Shown: in pieces, positions 1 to 6,797 of the stretch
Layout: every line of letters starts with the position of its first letter
How positions within the stretch are numbered: the first letter of the stretch is position 1
Source: Desulfobacterales bacterium
GTDB lineage: Bacteria > Desulfobacterota > Desulfobacteria > Desulfobacterales > SURF-7
Assembly (NCBI GenBank): GCA_028277765.1
Contig: JANQFQ010000086.1
Coordinates: 1-64,000 of the forward strand
DNA: 64,000 bases
Direction of reading: 5' to 3'
The notes under the pieces: model-generated
Seen by the model: only the letters and a program-made list of their open reading frames with translations
Database searches by the model: none
What the model was told of the DNA's origin: nothing
Program-made: the position numbers and the translations under genes

Positions 1-54
1 ACTCGCGACACCAAGCTTGGGAAGCTTGTACTCTACCAACTGAGCTATGCCCGC
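1..54 (-). tRNA. tRNA-Gly (CCC anticodon), 3' part cut by window edge
   Basis: Read on the minus strand the sequence begins GCGGGCATAGCTCAGTTGG, a typical acceptor stem and D-arm. The anticodon stem CAAGC/GCTTG encloses the 7-base loop TTCCCAA, giving anticodon CCC and so glycine (GGG codons). The variable loop and the first bases of the T-arm are visible. The rest of the T-arm and the acceptor 3' strand lie outside the window. Confidence 0.92.
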
Positions 55-225
55 TTTCAAAACGTATAACATTTATGAAAAAATAATGTTTTTGTCAATG
101 CTTAATATAATTTTATAATAAATATAGCCACATTATATCAAAGTAATGCTTTTTCGGAAAAGGTTAAAAATTGTAAAAAAACCGACCGCAGACTAAAAAA
201 ACGTTTTTTTAATTTAACAAAATAT

Positions 226-254
226 TTGACACTGAAAAAGTGTTTAAATATAAG
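226..254 (+). promoter_or_regulatory. sigma70-type promoter of the small TerB-like gene
   Basis: TTGACA (226-231), a 17-base spacer and TATAAG (249-254) stand about 70 bases before the ATG at 325. The same box pair with the same spacing occurs before dnaN in this window. No other gene lies between the tRNA and this box. Confidence 0.7.
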
Positions 255-324
255 AAGAAAGATGATAAATTAAAAAACATAAACTGTTTTTGGGCTAAAC
301 GGAAAAAATTTAAGGAGGTAGGAT

Positions 325-522
325 ATGGTGTCTGAAACTGGACGTAAACTTGCGGATATGATTAAAAAAGCAATTAGGGATTGCGAAATTACCACTGCTG
401 AATATGATGAAATCCTTGCTATTGCTAATGAAGACGGCGTTATTGACAACCAGGAAAAAAATCTTTTAAGCCAGCTCCAGGAGATGTTGTCAAACGGTAC
501 TATAAAAAGGGTTGCTGGTTAG
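325..522 (+). CDS. small TerB-like acidic helical protein, unknown function
   Basis: A 65-residue protein with a strong ribosome binding site (AAGGAGG, 8 bases before ATG) and its own promoter, so very likely expressed. It is mostly helical and contains TAEYDEILAIANEDGVIDNQ, which resembles one helix-loop-helix of TerB/DjlA-type domains in which acidic residues (NEDGVIDNQE) sit between helices. It is too short for a whole TerB domain (about 120-140 residues), so it is either a minimal relative or a separate family. A longer TerB-like protein lies at 55744-56670, but nothing ties the two together. No signal peptide or cysteine is present. The function is unknown. Confidence 0.75.
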   Translation: MVSETGRKLADMIKKAIRDCEITTAEYDEILAIANEDGVIDNQEKNLLSQLQEMLSNGTIKRVAG

Positions 523-591
523 GTGTATACAAGTTAAAATCCGGGCACAGAGGGCTCTGGTTTTTCCCTGGAAGGGGATACAATATTGCTA

Positions 592-632
592 ACTAGATAC
601 TAGATGTTGGATGCTGGTCGGAACGAAATGTT
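592..632 (+). repeat. dispersed intergenic repeat, copy A (partial)
   Basis: The stretch beginning GATACTAGATGTTGGATGCTGGTCGG matches, on the same strand, the copy at 60896-60959 and, on the other strand, the copy at 56697-56812. The shared core is GATGCTGGTCG followed by an AGCGAAGCATAGAT-like tail, which has decayed here to ACGAAATGTTTAT. It lies in the gap between the TerB-like gene and hgcB, which holds no other gene I can support. Confidence 0.55.
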
Positions 633-789
633 TATCTGATTTACAGCCGTGAATATTATACTAAACTTAACACTTTCTCCAAGGTCAAATATTAACTTTC
701 ACGCATTCATTCAGGATTTAGAAACCAGTATCCAAATCCTTAAAAGATACTTTAGCTCACTTGTTCCATTGCTTAAGGGAGTTATTCCA

Positions 790-1068
790 TCAGCATTCGC
801 AGGAAGCTTTATCCTTTCCTTTTATCCATGTCTGAATAATATATGATGCGCAACCCACGCCTGGACTAACGGTTATGGCTTCTTCAGGACAATTGTTCGC
901 ACACGCACCGCATTCCATACAGCCATCCTTGTCGATAATGGCTGCCTTTTTTTCCTGGAAGGCAAACACTTGGTGCGGGCAGACAGCCATGCAGATTCCG
1001 CATCCCAAGCATTTATCCCTGTTCAATAAAAGGGTTGAAACATTTTCAAGATATCTAAAGTTTTTCAT
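790..1068 (-). CDS. hgcB: HgcB, ferredoxin partner of the mercury-methylating corrinoid protein
   Basis: HgcB supplies low-potential electrons to the HgcA corrinoid so that methylated cobalamin can be regenerated after methyl transfer to Hg(II). The 92-residue protein has two 4Fe-4S motifs, CLGCGICMAVCP (Cys20/23/26/30) and CMECGACANNCP (Cys50/53/56/60), the family's additional cysteine in PGVGCAS (Cys73), and a C-terminal cysteine pair (CEC, Cys90/92) implicated in metal binding. It starts 14 bases after the hgcA stop on the same strand, the usual hgcAB arrangement. A generic 2[4Fe-4S] ferredoxin would lack the extra Cys73 and the terminal pair, so the assignment is firm. Confidence 0.95.
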   Translation of the reverse strand: MKNFRYLENVSTLLLNRDKCLGCGICMAVCPHQVFAFQEKKAAIIDKDGCMECGACANNCPEEAITVSPGVGCASYIIQTWIKGKDKASCEC

Positions 1069-1082
1069 GGCTTATTCCATAG

Positions 1083-2267
1083 CTATCCAGCAAAAGGTGC
1101 TAATATCCATAAAATTACAGCTAACAATAATGCCCCTGCCTGTATTGGTATCGCTTTTCTCATCTCCTTTTCAACTCCTGATGGTGATGTAAAGGGGGTC
1201 GTTCCAGTAAAGTTCATAGCCAGAAAAGAGCTGATTATATTGACAAACAAAAAAAGGGCGATCGTTTCTGCTGCTGAGATGCGCCCCCACAAGCAAATAA
1301 CCGTCCAGACGGAAGCAAATAAACCTGTAAAGACTCCTTTGATTGAAAAGGCCCTCCCTGGGAGCCATTGCAGAAGGAGAGGGACAGCTACAGCGCCGGA
1401 TATAATACCAGCTATGCATGCAATGATAATCATCATGCTCCTGCTCAAGGCCTGACCCAATGAAAAAATGCCTGGGCCAATACCCGAAAGTATAAATGAC
1501 ACAAGAAATGTCCACAAAAGCGGTTTTAGTGCCAGGGAAATCTCAATCGGTATTAACGACAGCCTTTCCTTTAACGTAAAGGTTGCCTCCCTCATCTCCG
1601 GCGATGCCTTATTTCCCGCCTCAAGAAACCGCTTGATATCAGCTGCACGCATTGGACCCCAAAAGACTTTAAAACCGCTCGCTTTTTTTAATTTTTCCGC
1701 TGAAACACCTGTTGCGGAAAGCTGGGGTAATATCAACTCTTTTTTATCAATCAGTTTGTCAAGACCCGTGCTGTTTATCTGTCGGACAATTTCATCGGTG
1801 GAAAAAGTGGCTTTGCCTGCGGCACACCAGACATTAATACCTCGGGTATCAAGAACCAGAACCCATGCATTCAAACGATCAAGATTTTTACGAAGGCTGT
1901 CAAAACTGTATTTATAATTGGCCGAAACAAAGACAGGGGCGTTTCTATCTGGTGTTCCCACGCAATAAAGCCCGGGAGTTATTTTATAATTATAGCGGTT
2001 AATGCCGGACAGGGCTTTAAATGAGCCATAATAATCCTCCTGCTGGAGTTTGGTTTTTATCCTGGGGACAGCCCCTGCTTCAGTGCTAATAAAGTTTTCA
2101 ACAAAATGACATAAAACATATCCTGGTTTTTCAAGGGGACTGGATGGTGGCTCCGCAGGCCTGCCACAGCAAGGCTCGTCCCTGTCCTGCTCAGGCATCT
2201 GGGCCATAATCCCGATAGTGCTACTGCTGCTTATATGGTCTTTATTACAGTCGCAGTTTTTCTCCAT
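1083..2267 (-). CDS. hgcA: HgcA, membrane-anchored corrinoid methyltransferase for mercury methylation
   Basis: HgcA carries a methyl group on cobalamin and passes it to Hg(II), giving methylmercury. The 394-residue protein has the diagnostic cap-helix motif NVWCAAGK (residues 145-152); Cys148 is the residue expected to ligate cobalt from below. Residues about 45-225 form the corrinoid-binding domain related to CdhD/AcsC. The C-terminal part has about five membrane segments (near 247-266, 277-299, 311-328, 334-352, 374-391), as in other HgcA proteins. The first 40 residues are a cysteine-containing extension (CDC, CCGRP). AAGGAAA precedes the ATG. The gene follows a GATE-domain gene by 87 bases and precedes hgcB by 14. 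CFeSP subunits lack the membrane domain and this motif. Confidence 0.96.
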   Translation of the reverse strand: MEKNCDCNKDHISSSSTIGIMAQMPEQDRDEPCCGRPAEPPSSPLEKPGYVLCHFVENFISTEAGAVPRIKTKLQQEDYYGSFKALSGINRYNYKITPGLYCVGTPDRNAPVFVSANYKYSFDSLRKNLDRLNAWVLVLDTRGINVWCAAGKATFSTDEIVRQINSTGLDKLIDKKELILPQLSATGVSAEKLKKASGFKVFWGPMRAADIKRFLEAGNKASPEMREATFTLKERLSLIPIEISLALKPLLWTFLVSFILSGIGPGIFSLGQALSRSMMIIIACIAGIISGAVAVPLLLQWLPGRAFSIKGVFTGLFASVWTVICLWGRISAAETIALFLFVNIISSFLAMNFTGTTPFTSPSGVEKEMRKAIPIQAGALLLAVILWILAPFAG

Positions 2268-2354
2268 TATTGTTTCCTTTTATTATTTTATCATCAACCA
2301 ACATAAACATTAATATCCTGGTGTCAATAAAAGCAAACCTCTTCCTTTTCCTTG

Positions 2355-3425
2355 TTAAAATAAATAATAGACTGTGCCCACGAGCAAAAGACTTACCACA
2401 CGAAAACCCTGTCCCACGAGAACAAGCTGTATTCCGGTTTTCGGCGAATAGATACCGATGTAGCGGGGCAGCTGATGCCTCAGGGCGCGAACAGGAAAAG
2501 CGATAATTGTTCCAATTAACAAGGCTAGCACCGCCTGTTTAAGAGTAAGTACTCCTGATTCAAGCATTGCGCCCGCAGCAGCAAATCCAGAAGTAAATTC
2601 TGCCACAAAACTAAGGACGATAAGGGAAAGGGAGTCTACGGGAATAAAGGTGGTTACCGCAACATCCGCCAGCCACATGCGAGCAATCTCAAAGGCTCCC
2701 ATTCTATTTAAAACAAAAACTGCCGTATATACGGGAATAACAAAAATAAAGATATTGATAATGCGGGCGATAAGTTTCTTTATGATGCTCTGTGTCTCTT
2801 TCCTCTTTCCCTTTCTATCATGCCGAGATTGAATCCCTTGTGATTGATTCTGCGAGGCATTATATTTACAGGTGTTTATGTCCGGTGTAAAATGTCCGTA
2901 TAAAAATAGTGCTGTTGTTCGCAAAACAACCGCAATAAAGGTAAGAAGAAAATAAACAGCGCCAGCCGTGCCAACAAGCGAGACTATCACCAGGAATGTT
3001 GTCGGTACATGAAGGAAATATGCTGGCAGGTGGTTGATAAAACATGTCAGGAAGAGTTGCTTACGGCAAATTTTTCCGTCTGCATAAAAGTCCGCTAGCA
3101 TGGCATTTGCCGCTGTTCCAGAGAAAAAAGCCGTGGTAAATGCAGCGCCACAACGCTCACCAAGATTACTAAATCTGAAAGCCGGGCGGACAATCCAAGC
3201 AACAAGCCTGGTCCAGCCCATGGCTTCAATCATCTGCCCGACAATAATACCGATCGTTACAAAACAGAGAAGGCGCATCAACGGGATCAGTAATCCAGAA
3301 AAGACATCTGATGTATTATCTGTTCCGGACGAGAAAAAAACAGATGCCAGTAAAGCGGCGGTAATCGCTGAAGATATTAGAACAGAAATTTTATTAACTG
3401 GCGTTTTTTTATTCTTCATTAACAT
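2355..3425 (-). CDS. GATE (nucleoside-recognition) domain membrane protein
   Basis: A polytopic inner-membrane protein of 356 residues with about eight hydrophobic segments and two related halves, as in the NucleosideRecog/GATE superfamily (SpmA/SpmB, FeoB C-terminal and YjiH-like proteins). GATE halves often carry conserved Gly/Asn/Ala stretches in the membrane; here FFSGTAANAMLADF in the first half and VAEFTSGFAAAGAML in the second fit. A basic, polar loop (about residues 190-225) separates them. Substrate and direction of transport are unknown. It sits 37 bases after the ycaO stop and 87 bases before hgcA on the same strand, so it probably shares their transcript. Two in-frame ATGs (3425, 3419) are possible starts. 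Confidence 0.8.
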   Translation of the reverse strand: MLMKNKKTPVNKISVLISSAITAALLASVFFSSGTDNTSDVFSGLLIPLMRLLCFVTIGIIVGQMIEAMGWTRLVAWIVRPAFRFSNLGERCGAAFTTAFFSGTAANAMLADFYADGKICRKQLFLTCFINHLPAYFLHVPTTFLVIVSLVGTAGAVYFLLTFIAVVLRTTALFLYGHFTPDINTCKYNASQNQSQGIQSRHDRKGKRKETQSIIKKLIARIINIFIFVIPVYTAVFVLNRMGAFEIARMWLADVAVTTFIPVDSLSLIVLSFVAEFTSGFAAAGAMLESGVLTLKQAVLALLIGTIIAFPVRALRHQLPRYIGIYSPKTGIQLVLVGQGFRVVSLLLVGTVYYLF

Positions 3426-3462
3426 TTACATGATTTTTTTCCGCTTCAGCAACAAAAAGGCG

Positions 3463-5199
3463 TTACATCTTTTTTCGAAGCTTTTCCAGGTTTTCCCGCG
3501 CAAACTCAATAGAAGGGTCGAGTTCAAGGGCTATCAGGTAATAATTGATCGCTTTTTTGGTGTCTCCTAAATCACGATAATTTGAAGCGATATTCGCGTA
3601 ATCAATAGCTGAGCTTGGATCTAGCTCAATTATTCTTTGAAAGCACCTGATCGCTTTTTCGTGTTCTTTTCTTTTAAAATAACAAAAACCCATTAGATTA
3701 TAAATATCGGTTCTTTCATTATCAACACGCTGTCCCTTTTTAAGAACTTCCAGCGCTTGTTCGTACTGTTTCATATCTTTCAGACAGACTCCCATGTAGG
3801 AGTATATGCTTGGAATGTCCTGCTCGTTCGGTTCAAGATCTAGAGCCTGCTCAAAAAGGTCCAGAGCTGTTTGGGTATTCCCAAGGGACAGATGACAAGA
3901 ACCTTTGTAGAATTTAATATAATATTTGCCTGTAAGTGTTTGTTCTATGTCATTAAGTTGTTTTATGGCATCTAATGGCCCATAGGTTTCAGTAATCATT
4001 TTTGCAGAAAACATTCCCACGCTTGTACCAAGGGCTCTTTCCCTGAAGTGGGCCCCTGGTATAATGGTGTAAAACGCTGGGATTTCAAGGCGGGGGTGCA
4101 TTGTGTTTATCAGGATGACATCCATCCCTCTTTGTTCTAAAGCGTTTATGCAGTTTTCAACCTCTGTTTTAATATTGTCGTTTGACAGATCCGGAAGGCT
4201 ATTTATATCAATTTCTTTTCCAGGATTCATTATAAAATCAGCATCAGACAGGACGGTAAACTTCGGGAGTCCACTGGCCACATAGTTAGAGCCCGTATTA
4301 AAATCTCCAGCAAGTTGGGCTGTTTCCGTCAGGGCTCGGCTTAAGGCTTTTTGGGGATCCGGTGTTGTTCCGGCTGTCCACACAATTTCGCTCTTTTCAG
4401 GAAACGTTGAGGGATCATAGGCCATAACCCCCACAGAAGGTATGCCCATATCGAGTGTAAAGTCTGAAATATACAATTTTATACCAGACTTATTATATTT
4501 TCCAAACATTTCCACAACCATTTCATCGCTCGTTGAATCAGGATTTATCAACGGCACTTTTCTTTTGCTGTGGCTGATAATTGAGGAAACGTGTCTTTCA
4601 ATAATTTCACAAATACCCTGACTGACCGCCTCCTCTGTACAGTTGCCTGCTGAAGGACCGTTGAATTCGTTAATCATAAAAAACCAATTAAACGGTACCA
4701 GGACCTCCTGTTGCTTTGTCATGTTATAAGCGCCAGTCCACTCAAGTGGAAGCGCCTCAAAAACAGACTGCGCTGCATCAAGATCAGAAGAATCATCATG
4801 AACAGAGGCTGCTATCATTTCAAACGGAATAGCCCTCTCCTTGAGGTTTTTCTTTTTTTCAGTGAAAAAATTTTCCGGATTTTTACAAAAGGTAAAAAAG
4901 CTGAACCGTTCAGCCAGCTCCATCACAGCACTCGCTTCTGCTTGAAGAGGTGTGGCCCCTTTACCCATCTGTTTATTTGTACCTGTAGTCTGCCTGGCAT
5001 CCTTTCCGCACACACTAAAAAAGACAGGTATATCGAGTCTGCCGTTATCTATCCGTCTTGTTTCTTCAAGTATGTCCAGGTCCAGTTCTTTTAATTTTGA
5101 TTTAAACTTTTTTATGGTCTCTTCCGGAGACAACACCTTGTCTTGATCAAGAGTAAATTTTTTTATCGCATCTTTTAAAACTATTTTTCCTGTCATCAT
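3463..5199 (-). CDS. YcaO-domain protein with C-terminal TPR repeats
   Basis: YcaO domains use ATP to activate peptide amide bonds (cyclodehydration, thioamidation) or support RimO-type methylthiolation. From the chosen start the protein has about 578 residues: an N-terminal YcaO domain (ATPLQAEASAVMELAERFSF, EIIERH and RALTETAQLAG are typical nucleotide/Mg motifs) and, in the last 170 residues, about four tetratricopeptide repeats (for example TALDLFEQALDLEPN and KAIRCFQRIIELDPS). E. coli YcaO also combines the domain with a TPR-like tail. The track's longer ORF (to 5340) runs through a predicted promoter and operator, so I use the ATGATG at 5199, preceded by CGGAGTTTAT. No precursor peptide is visible. 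It is the first gene of a leftward unit with the GATE protein and hgcAB. Confidence 0.85.
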   Translation of the reverse strand: MMTGKIVLKDAIKKFTLDQDKVLSPEETIKKFKSKLKELDLDILEETRRIDNGRLDIPVFFSVCGKDARQTTGTNKQMGKGATPLQAEASAVMELAERFSFFTFCKNPENFFTEKKKNLKERAIPFEMIAASVHDDSSDLDAAQSVFEALPLEWTGAYNMTKQQEVLVPFNWFFMINEFNGPSAGNCTEEAVSQGICEIIERHVSSIISHSKRKVPLINPDSTSDEMVVEMFGKYNKSGIKLYISDFTLDMGIPSVGVMAYDPSTFPEKSEIVWTAGTTPDPQKALSRALTETAQLAGDFNTGSNYVASGLPKFTVLSDADFIMNPGKEIDINSLPDLSNDNIKTEVENCINALEQRGMDVILINTMHPRLEIPAFYTIIPGAHFRERALGTSVGMFSAKMITETYGPLDAIKQLNDIEQTLTGKYYIKFYKGSCHLSLGNTQTALDLFEQALDLEPNEQDIPSIYSYMGVCLKDMKQYEQALEVLKKGQRVDNERTDIYNLMGFCYFKRKEHEKAIRCFQRIIELDPSSAIDYANIASNYRDLGDTKKAINYYLIALELDPSIEFARENLEKLRKKM

Positions 5200-5245
5200 A
5201 TAAACTCCGTTTATTACTTCCTTTGCTGTTATTGTAAAACACCAC

Positions 5246-5260
5246 TGCCACAACGTGGTA
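5246..5260. promoter_or_regulatory. palindromic operator upstream of ycaO-GATE-hgcAB
   Basis: TGCCACAACGTGGTA is an imperfect 6-3-6 palindrome just downstream of the predicted -10 of the leftward promoter, where a bound protein would block transcription. It matches the two sites between the XRE regulator and the NifU-like gene (52493-52507, 52523-52537); all three fit TRCCACAANGTRGTA. Function as an operator is inferred. Confidence 0.6.
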
Positions 5261-5269
5261 CAACCAGAG

Positions 5270-5298
5270 AATATAAATGTTTTTATATAAATTTGCAA
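5270..5298 (-). promoter_or_regulatory. promoter of the ycaO-GATE-hgcA-hgcB unit
   Basis: On the minus strand TTGCAA (5298-5293), a 17-base spacer and TATATT (5275-5270) form a good sigma70-type promoter. Transcription would start near 5263, next to the palindrome at 5246-5260, leaving a leader of about 65 bases before the ycaO ATG at 5199. Confidence 0.6.
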
Positions 5299-5325
5299 GG
5301 GATTAAAGACCCGCACATAAACTTC

Positions 5326-5354
5326 TTGACAGAAAAACATCTATTGTTTAGAAG
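5326..5354 (+). promoter_or_regulatory. promoter of the DAHP synthase leader
   Basis: TTGACA (5326-5331), a 17-base spacer and TAGAAG (5349-5354) precede the leader peptide ATG at 5383. The predicted start near 5361 leaves a short untranslated lead, as expected for an attenuation leader. It is back to back with the ycaO promoter. Confidence 0.55.
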
Positions 5355-5382
5355 AATTATAGATACTTAAAGGATAACTATT

Positions 5383-5457
5383 ATGAATAGAAGCGTTACA
5401 GGCAGATTTTATTATTTTTGGTATTATTTTACCACCGGTCTGCCTGCCGCGCACTGA
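5383..5457 (+). CDS. aromatic amino acid leader peptide (attenuator control peptide)
   Basis: An unlisted 24-residue ORF reads MNRSVTGRFYYFWYYFTTGL and ends PAAH. It holds an unbroken run of eight aromatic residues, FYYFWYYF (3 Phe, 4 Tyr, 1 Trp). AAAGGA lies 8 bases before the ATG. It sits between a promoter and an intrinsic terminator upstream of DAHP synthase, the first enzyme of aromatic synthesis. Ribosome stalling in the run when charged Phe, Tyr or Trp tRNA is scarce would uncover pairing of the downstream leader. Such a run is very unlikely by chance; the peptide itself probably has no other function. Confidence 0.92.
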   Translation: MNRSVTGRFYYFWYYFTTGLPAAH

Positions 5458-5513
5458 TTTTCAATAAAAACAACCACCGCCGCGGGCAGACCTGATGTCC
5501 GCGGTTTTTTTTT
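5399..5513 (+). promoter_or_regulatory. transcription attenuator of DAHP synthase (1:2, 2:3, 3:4 pairings)
   Basis: Segment 1, CAGGCAGA (5399-5406, within the leader ORF), can pair with segment 2, TCTGCCTG (5439-5446). Segment 2, as GGTCTGCC (5437-5444), can instead pair with segment 3, GGCAGACC (5485-5492), the antiterminator. Segment 3, as CCGCGGGCA (5480-5488), can pair with segment 4, TGTCCGCGG (5496-5504, one G-U), the terminator, followed by nine T. The aromatic codons (5407-5430) lie just after segment 1, so a ribosome stalled there would mask segment 1 and favour 2:3. All pairings were read directly from the sequence. Confidence 0.9.
5480..5513 (+). terminator. attenuator terminator hairpin
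   Basis: CCGCGGGCA, a 7-base loop and TGTCCGCGG form a 9-bp GC-rich stem followed by TTTTTTTTT, an intrinsic terminator upstream of the structural gene. Confidence 0.9.
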
Positions 5514-5515
5514 GG

Positions 5516-5551
5516 AGGCCGTGGGCAGAAGAGATGCTTCACGGCCTTTTT
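5516..5551 (+). terminator. second hairpin with T-tract between attenuator and DAHP synthase
   Basis: AGGCCGTG and CACGGCCT form a perfect 8-bp stem with a 16-base loop followed by five T, ending just before the AAAGGAG ribosome binding site of DAHP synthase. It could be a second terminator, or a stability or spacer element of the leader. Its closeness to the ribosome binding site is unusual. Confidence 0.6.
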
Positions 5552-5569
5552 GTGTTAAAGGAGAAAAAA

Positions 5570-6622
5570 ATGAAGCCGACATTTGATTTAAACGTTAAGG
5601 AGTTAAAGCCCTTGATATCACCCGAAGCCTTAAAAAAAGAACTGCCCATAACCGAAGAAATCAGCGATACAGTTATTGCCAGCAGAAAAACGGTTGAAAA
5701 AATTCTTCTGGGAGAAGACAGGCGTCTTCTGGCAGTCGTGGGCCCTTGTTCCATCCACGATGAAAAAGCTGTAGTTGATTACGCTGAAAAGCTGAACCAA
5801 CTTAAGGAAAAAGTGAAAGAAACCCTCTGCGTTATTATGCGCGTTTATTTTGAAAAACCGAGAACCACCGTGGGTTGGAAGGGGCTGATTAATGATCCGT
5901 TTATTGATTCTTCTTACAATATTGAAGAGGGACTGCGCAAGGCAAGAAAAATACTTCTTCACATCAACGGCCTTGGGCTTCCTGCGGCTACGGAGATGCT
6001 GGATCCCATAACCCCCCAGTATATTGCAGGACTTATAAGCTGGGTTGCTATTGGCGCAAGAACAACGGAATCTCAAACCCATAGAGAAATGGCGAGCGGT
6101 CTTTCTATGCCAATAGGCTTTAAAAATAGCACTGACGGAAGCTTGTCTGCAGCCCTAAACGCCCTGGAAGCGGCTCGAGCACCCCAGAGCTTTCTGGGTA
6201 TAGACTCAAAAGGATACACCAGTATTGTCCAAACAACCGGAAATCCATGGGGTCATATCGTGCTAAGGGGTGGCGGAGGACATCCGAATTATGATCCTGT
6301 AAGCCTTGAAAAAACACAGAAGAATCTGGAAAAACGGGGGCTTCCTACCGGTATTATGATAGACTGTTCCCATGAAAATTCTGGCAAGAAATATAGCGCC
6401 CAGCCGTTTGTATGGAACAGCGTCCTCCAGCAGCGCCTTGAGGGAAACGATTCCATCATAGGCATGATGCTGGAAAGCAACCTTAATGAAGGGAACCAGA
6501 AATACTCGGATGATCCATCTTGTCTTAAATACGGTGTGTCAATAACGGATGAATGTATTTCATGGGAAACCACAAAGGAACTGCTGCTTTACGCTGATGA
6601 AAAACTCGGAAGCGCTAGATAG
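5570..6622 (+). CDS. aroG: 3-deoxy-7-phosphoheptulonate (DAHP) synthase, class I (AroF/G/H type)
   Basis: This enzyme condenses phosphoenolpyruvate and erythrose 4-phosphate, committing carbon to the shikimate pathway in the cytoplasm. From the ATG at 5570 (AAAGGAG 6 bases upstream) the protein has 350 residues, the same length as E. coli AroG. Class I signatures are clear: VVGPCSIHD, MRVYFEKPRTTVGWKGLINDP, GARTTESQTHRE, GFKNSTDG, LRGGGGHPNY and IDCSHENSGK. The ORF track start (5495) runs back into the terminator and is not supported. The gene stands alone behind an attenuator whose leader peptide is rich in Phe, Tyr and Trp. Which aromatic product also inhibits the enzyme allosterically cannot be told by eye, so the G in the symbol is nominal. 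Confidence 0.95.
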   Translation: MKPTFDLNVKELKPLISPEALKKELPITEEISDTVIASRKTVEKILLGEDRRLLAVVGPCSIHDEKAVVDYAEKLNQLKEKVKETLCVIMRVYFEKPRTTVGWKGLINDPFIDSSYNIEEGLRKARKILLHINGLGLPAATEMLDPITPQYIAGLISWVAIGARTTESQTHREMASGLSMPIGFKNSTDGSLSAALNALEAARAPQSFLGIDSKGYTSIVQTTGNPWGHIVLRGGGGHPNYDPVSLEKTQKNLEKRGLPTGIMIDCSHENSGKKYSAQPFVWNSVLQQRLEGNDSIIGMMLESNLNEGNQKYSDDPSCLKYGVSITDECISWETTKELLLYADEKLGSAR

Positions 6623-6651
6623 CGTTATTGAGATTAGGGTATTGAATAAAA

Positions 6652-6788
6652 CGTGATACTGGATGCTCGATGAATGAATTGAGGTGTTTTTGAAGATGCG
6701 GGATTTCCCCGCCTTGTAGACTTTCTTCTATTCTCTAGACTGTTTATCTTCGGGTTTTTCCTTCCAGTATCTAGGATCTAGCATCACG
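6652..6788. repeat. short intergenic element bounded by inverted GATNCTNGAT repeats
   Basis: The gap between DAHP synthase and gpmI is bounded by GTGATACTGGATGCTCGAT on the left and, read on the minus strand, GTGATGCTAGATCCTAGATACTGG on the right. Both are built of GATNCTN units that also start the dispersed repeats elsewhere in the window. Inside is a hairpin GCGGG-ATTTC-CCCGC (about 6699-6713) with a weak T-rich flank that might serve as a terminator for the convergent genes. Confidence 0.4.
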
Positions 6789-6797
6789 CCTATCCCA

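Noticed and set aside
541-575. Terminator after the TerB-like gene (CAGAGGGCTCTG followed by GTTTTT)
   Set aside because: Stem is only four to five base pairs with a tiny loop; too weak to claim.
649-846. 65-residue plus-strand ORF between the TerB-like gene and hgcB
   Set aside because: No ribosome binding site, and its last third overlaps the hgcB 3' end in antisense. The sequence looks like a chance frame.
3463-5340. Longer start (5340) for the YcaO protein
   Set aside because: The extra 47 residues run through the predicted promoter and operator (5246-5298), and a good ATGATG start with CGGAGTTTAT lies at 5199.
5495-5569. Upstream start for DAHP synthase in the ORF track
   Set aside because: It lies inside the attenuator terminator and the second hairpin; the ATG at 5570 has AAAGGAG and gives the family length of 350.
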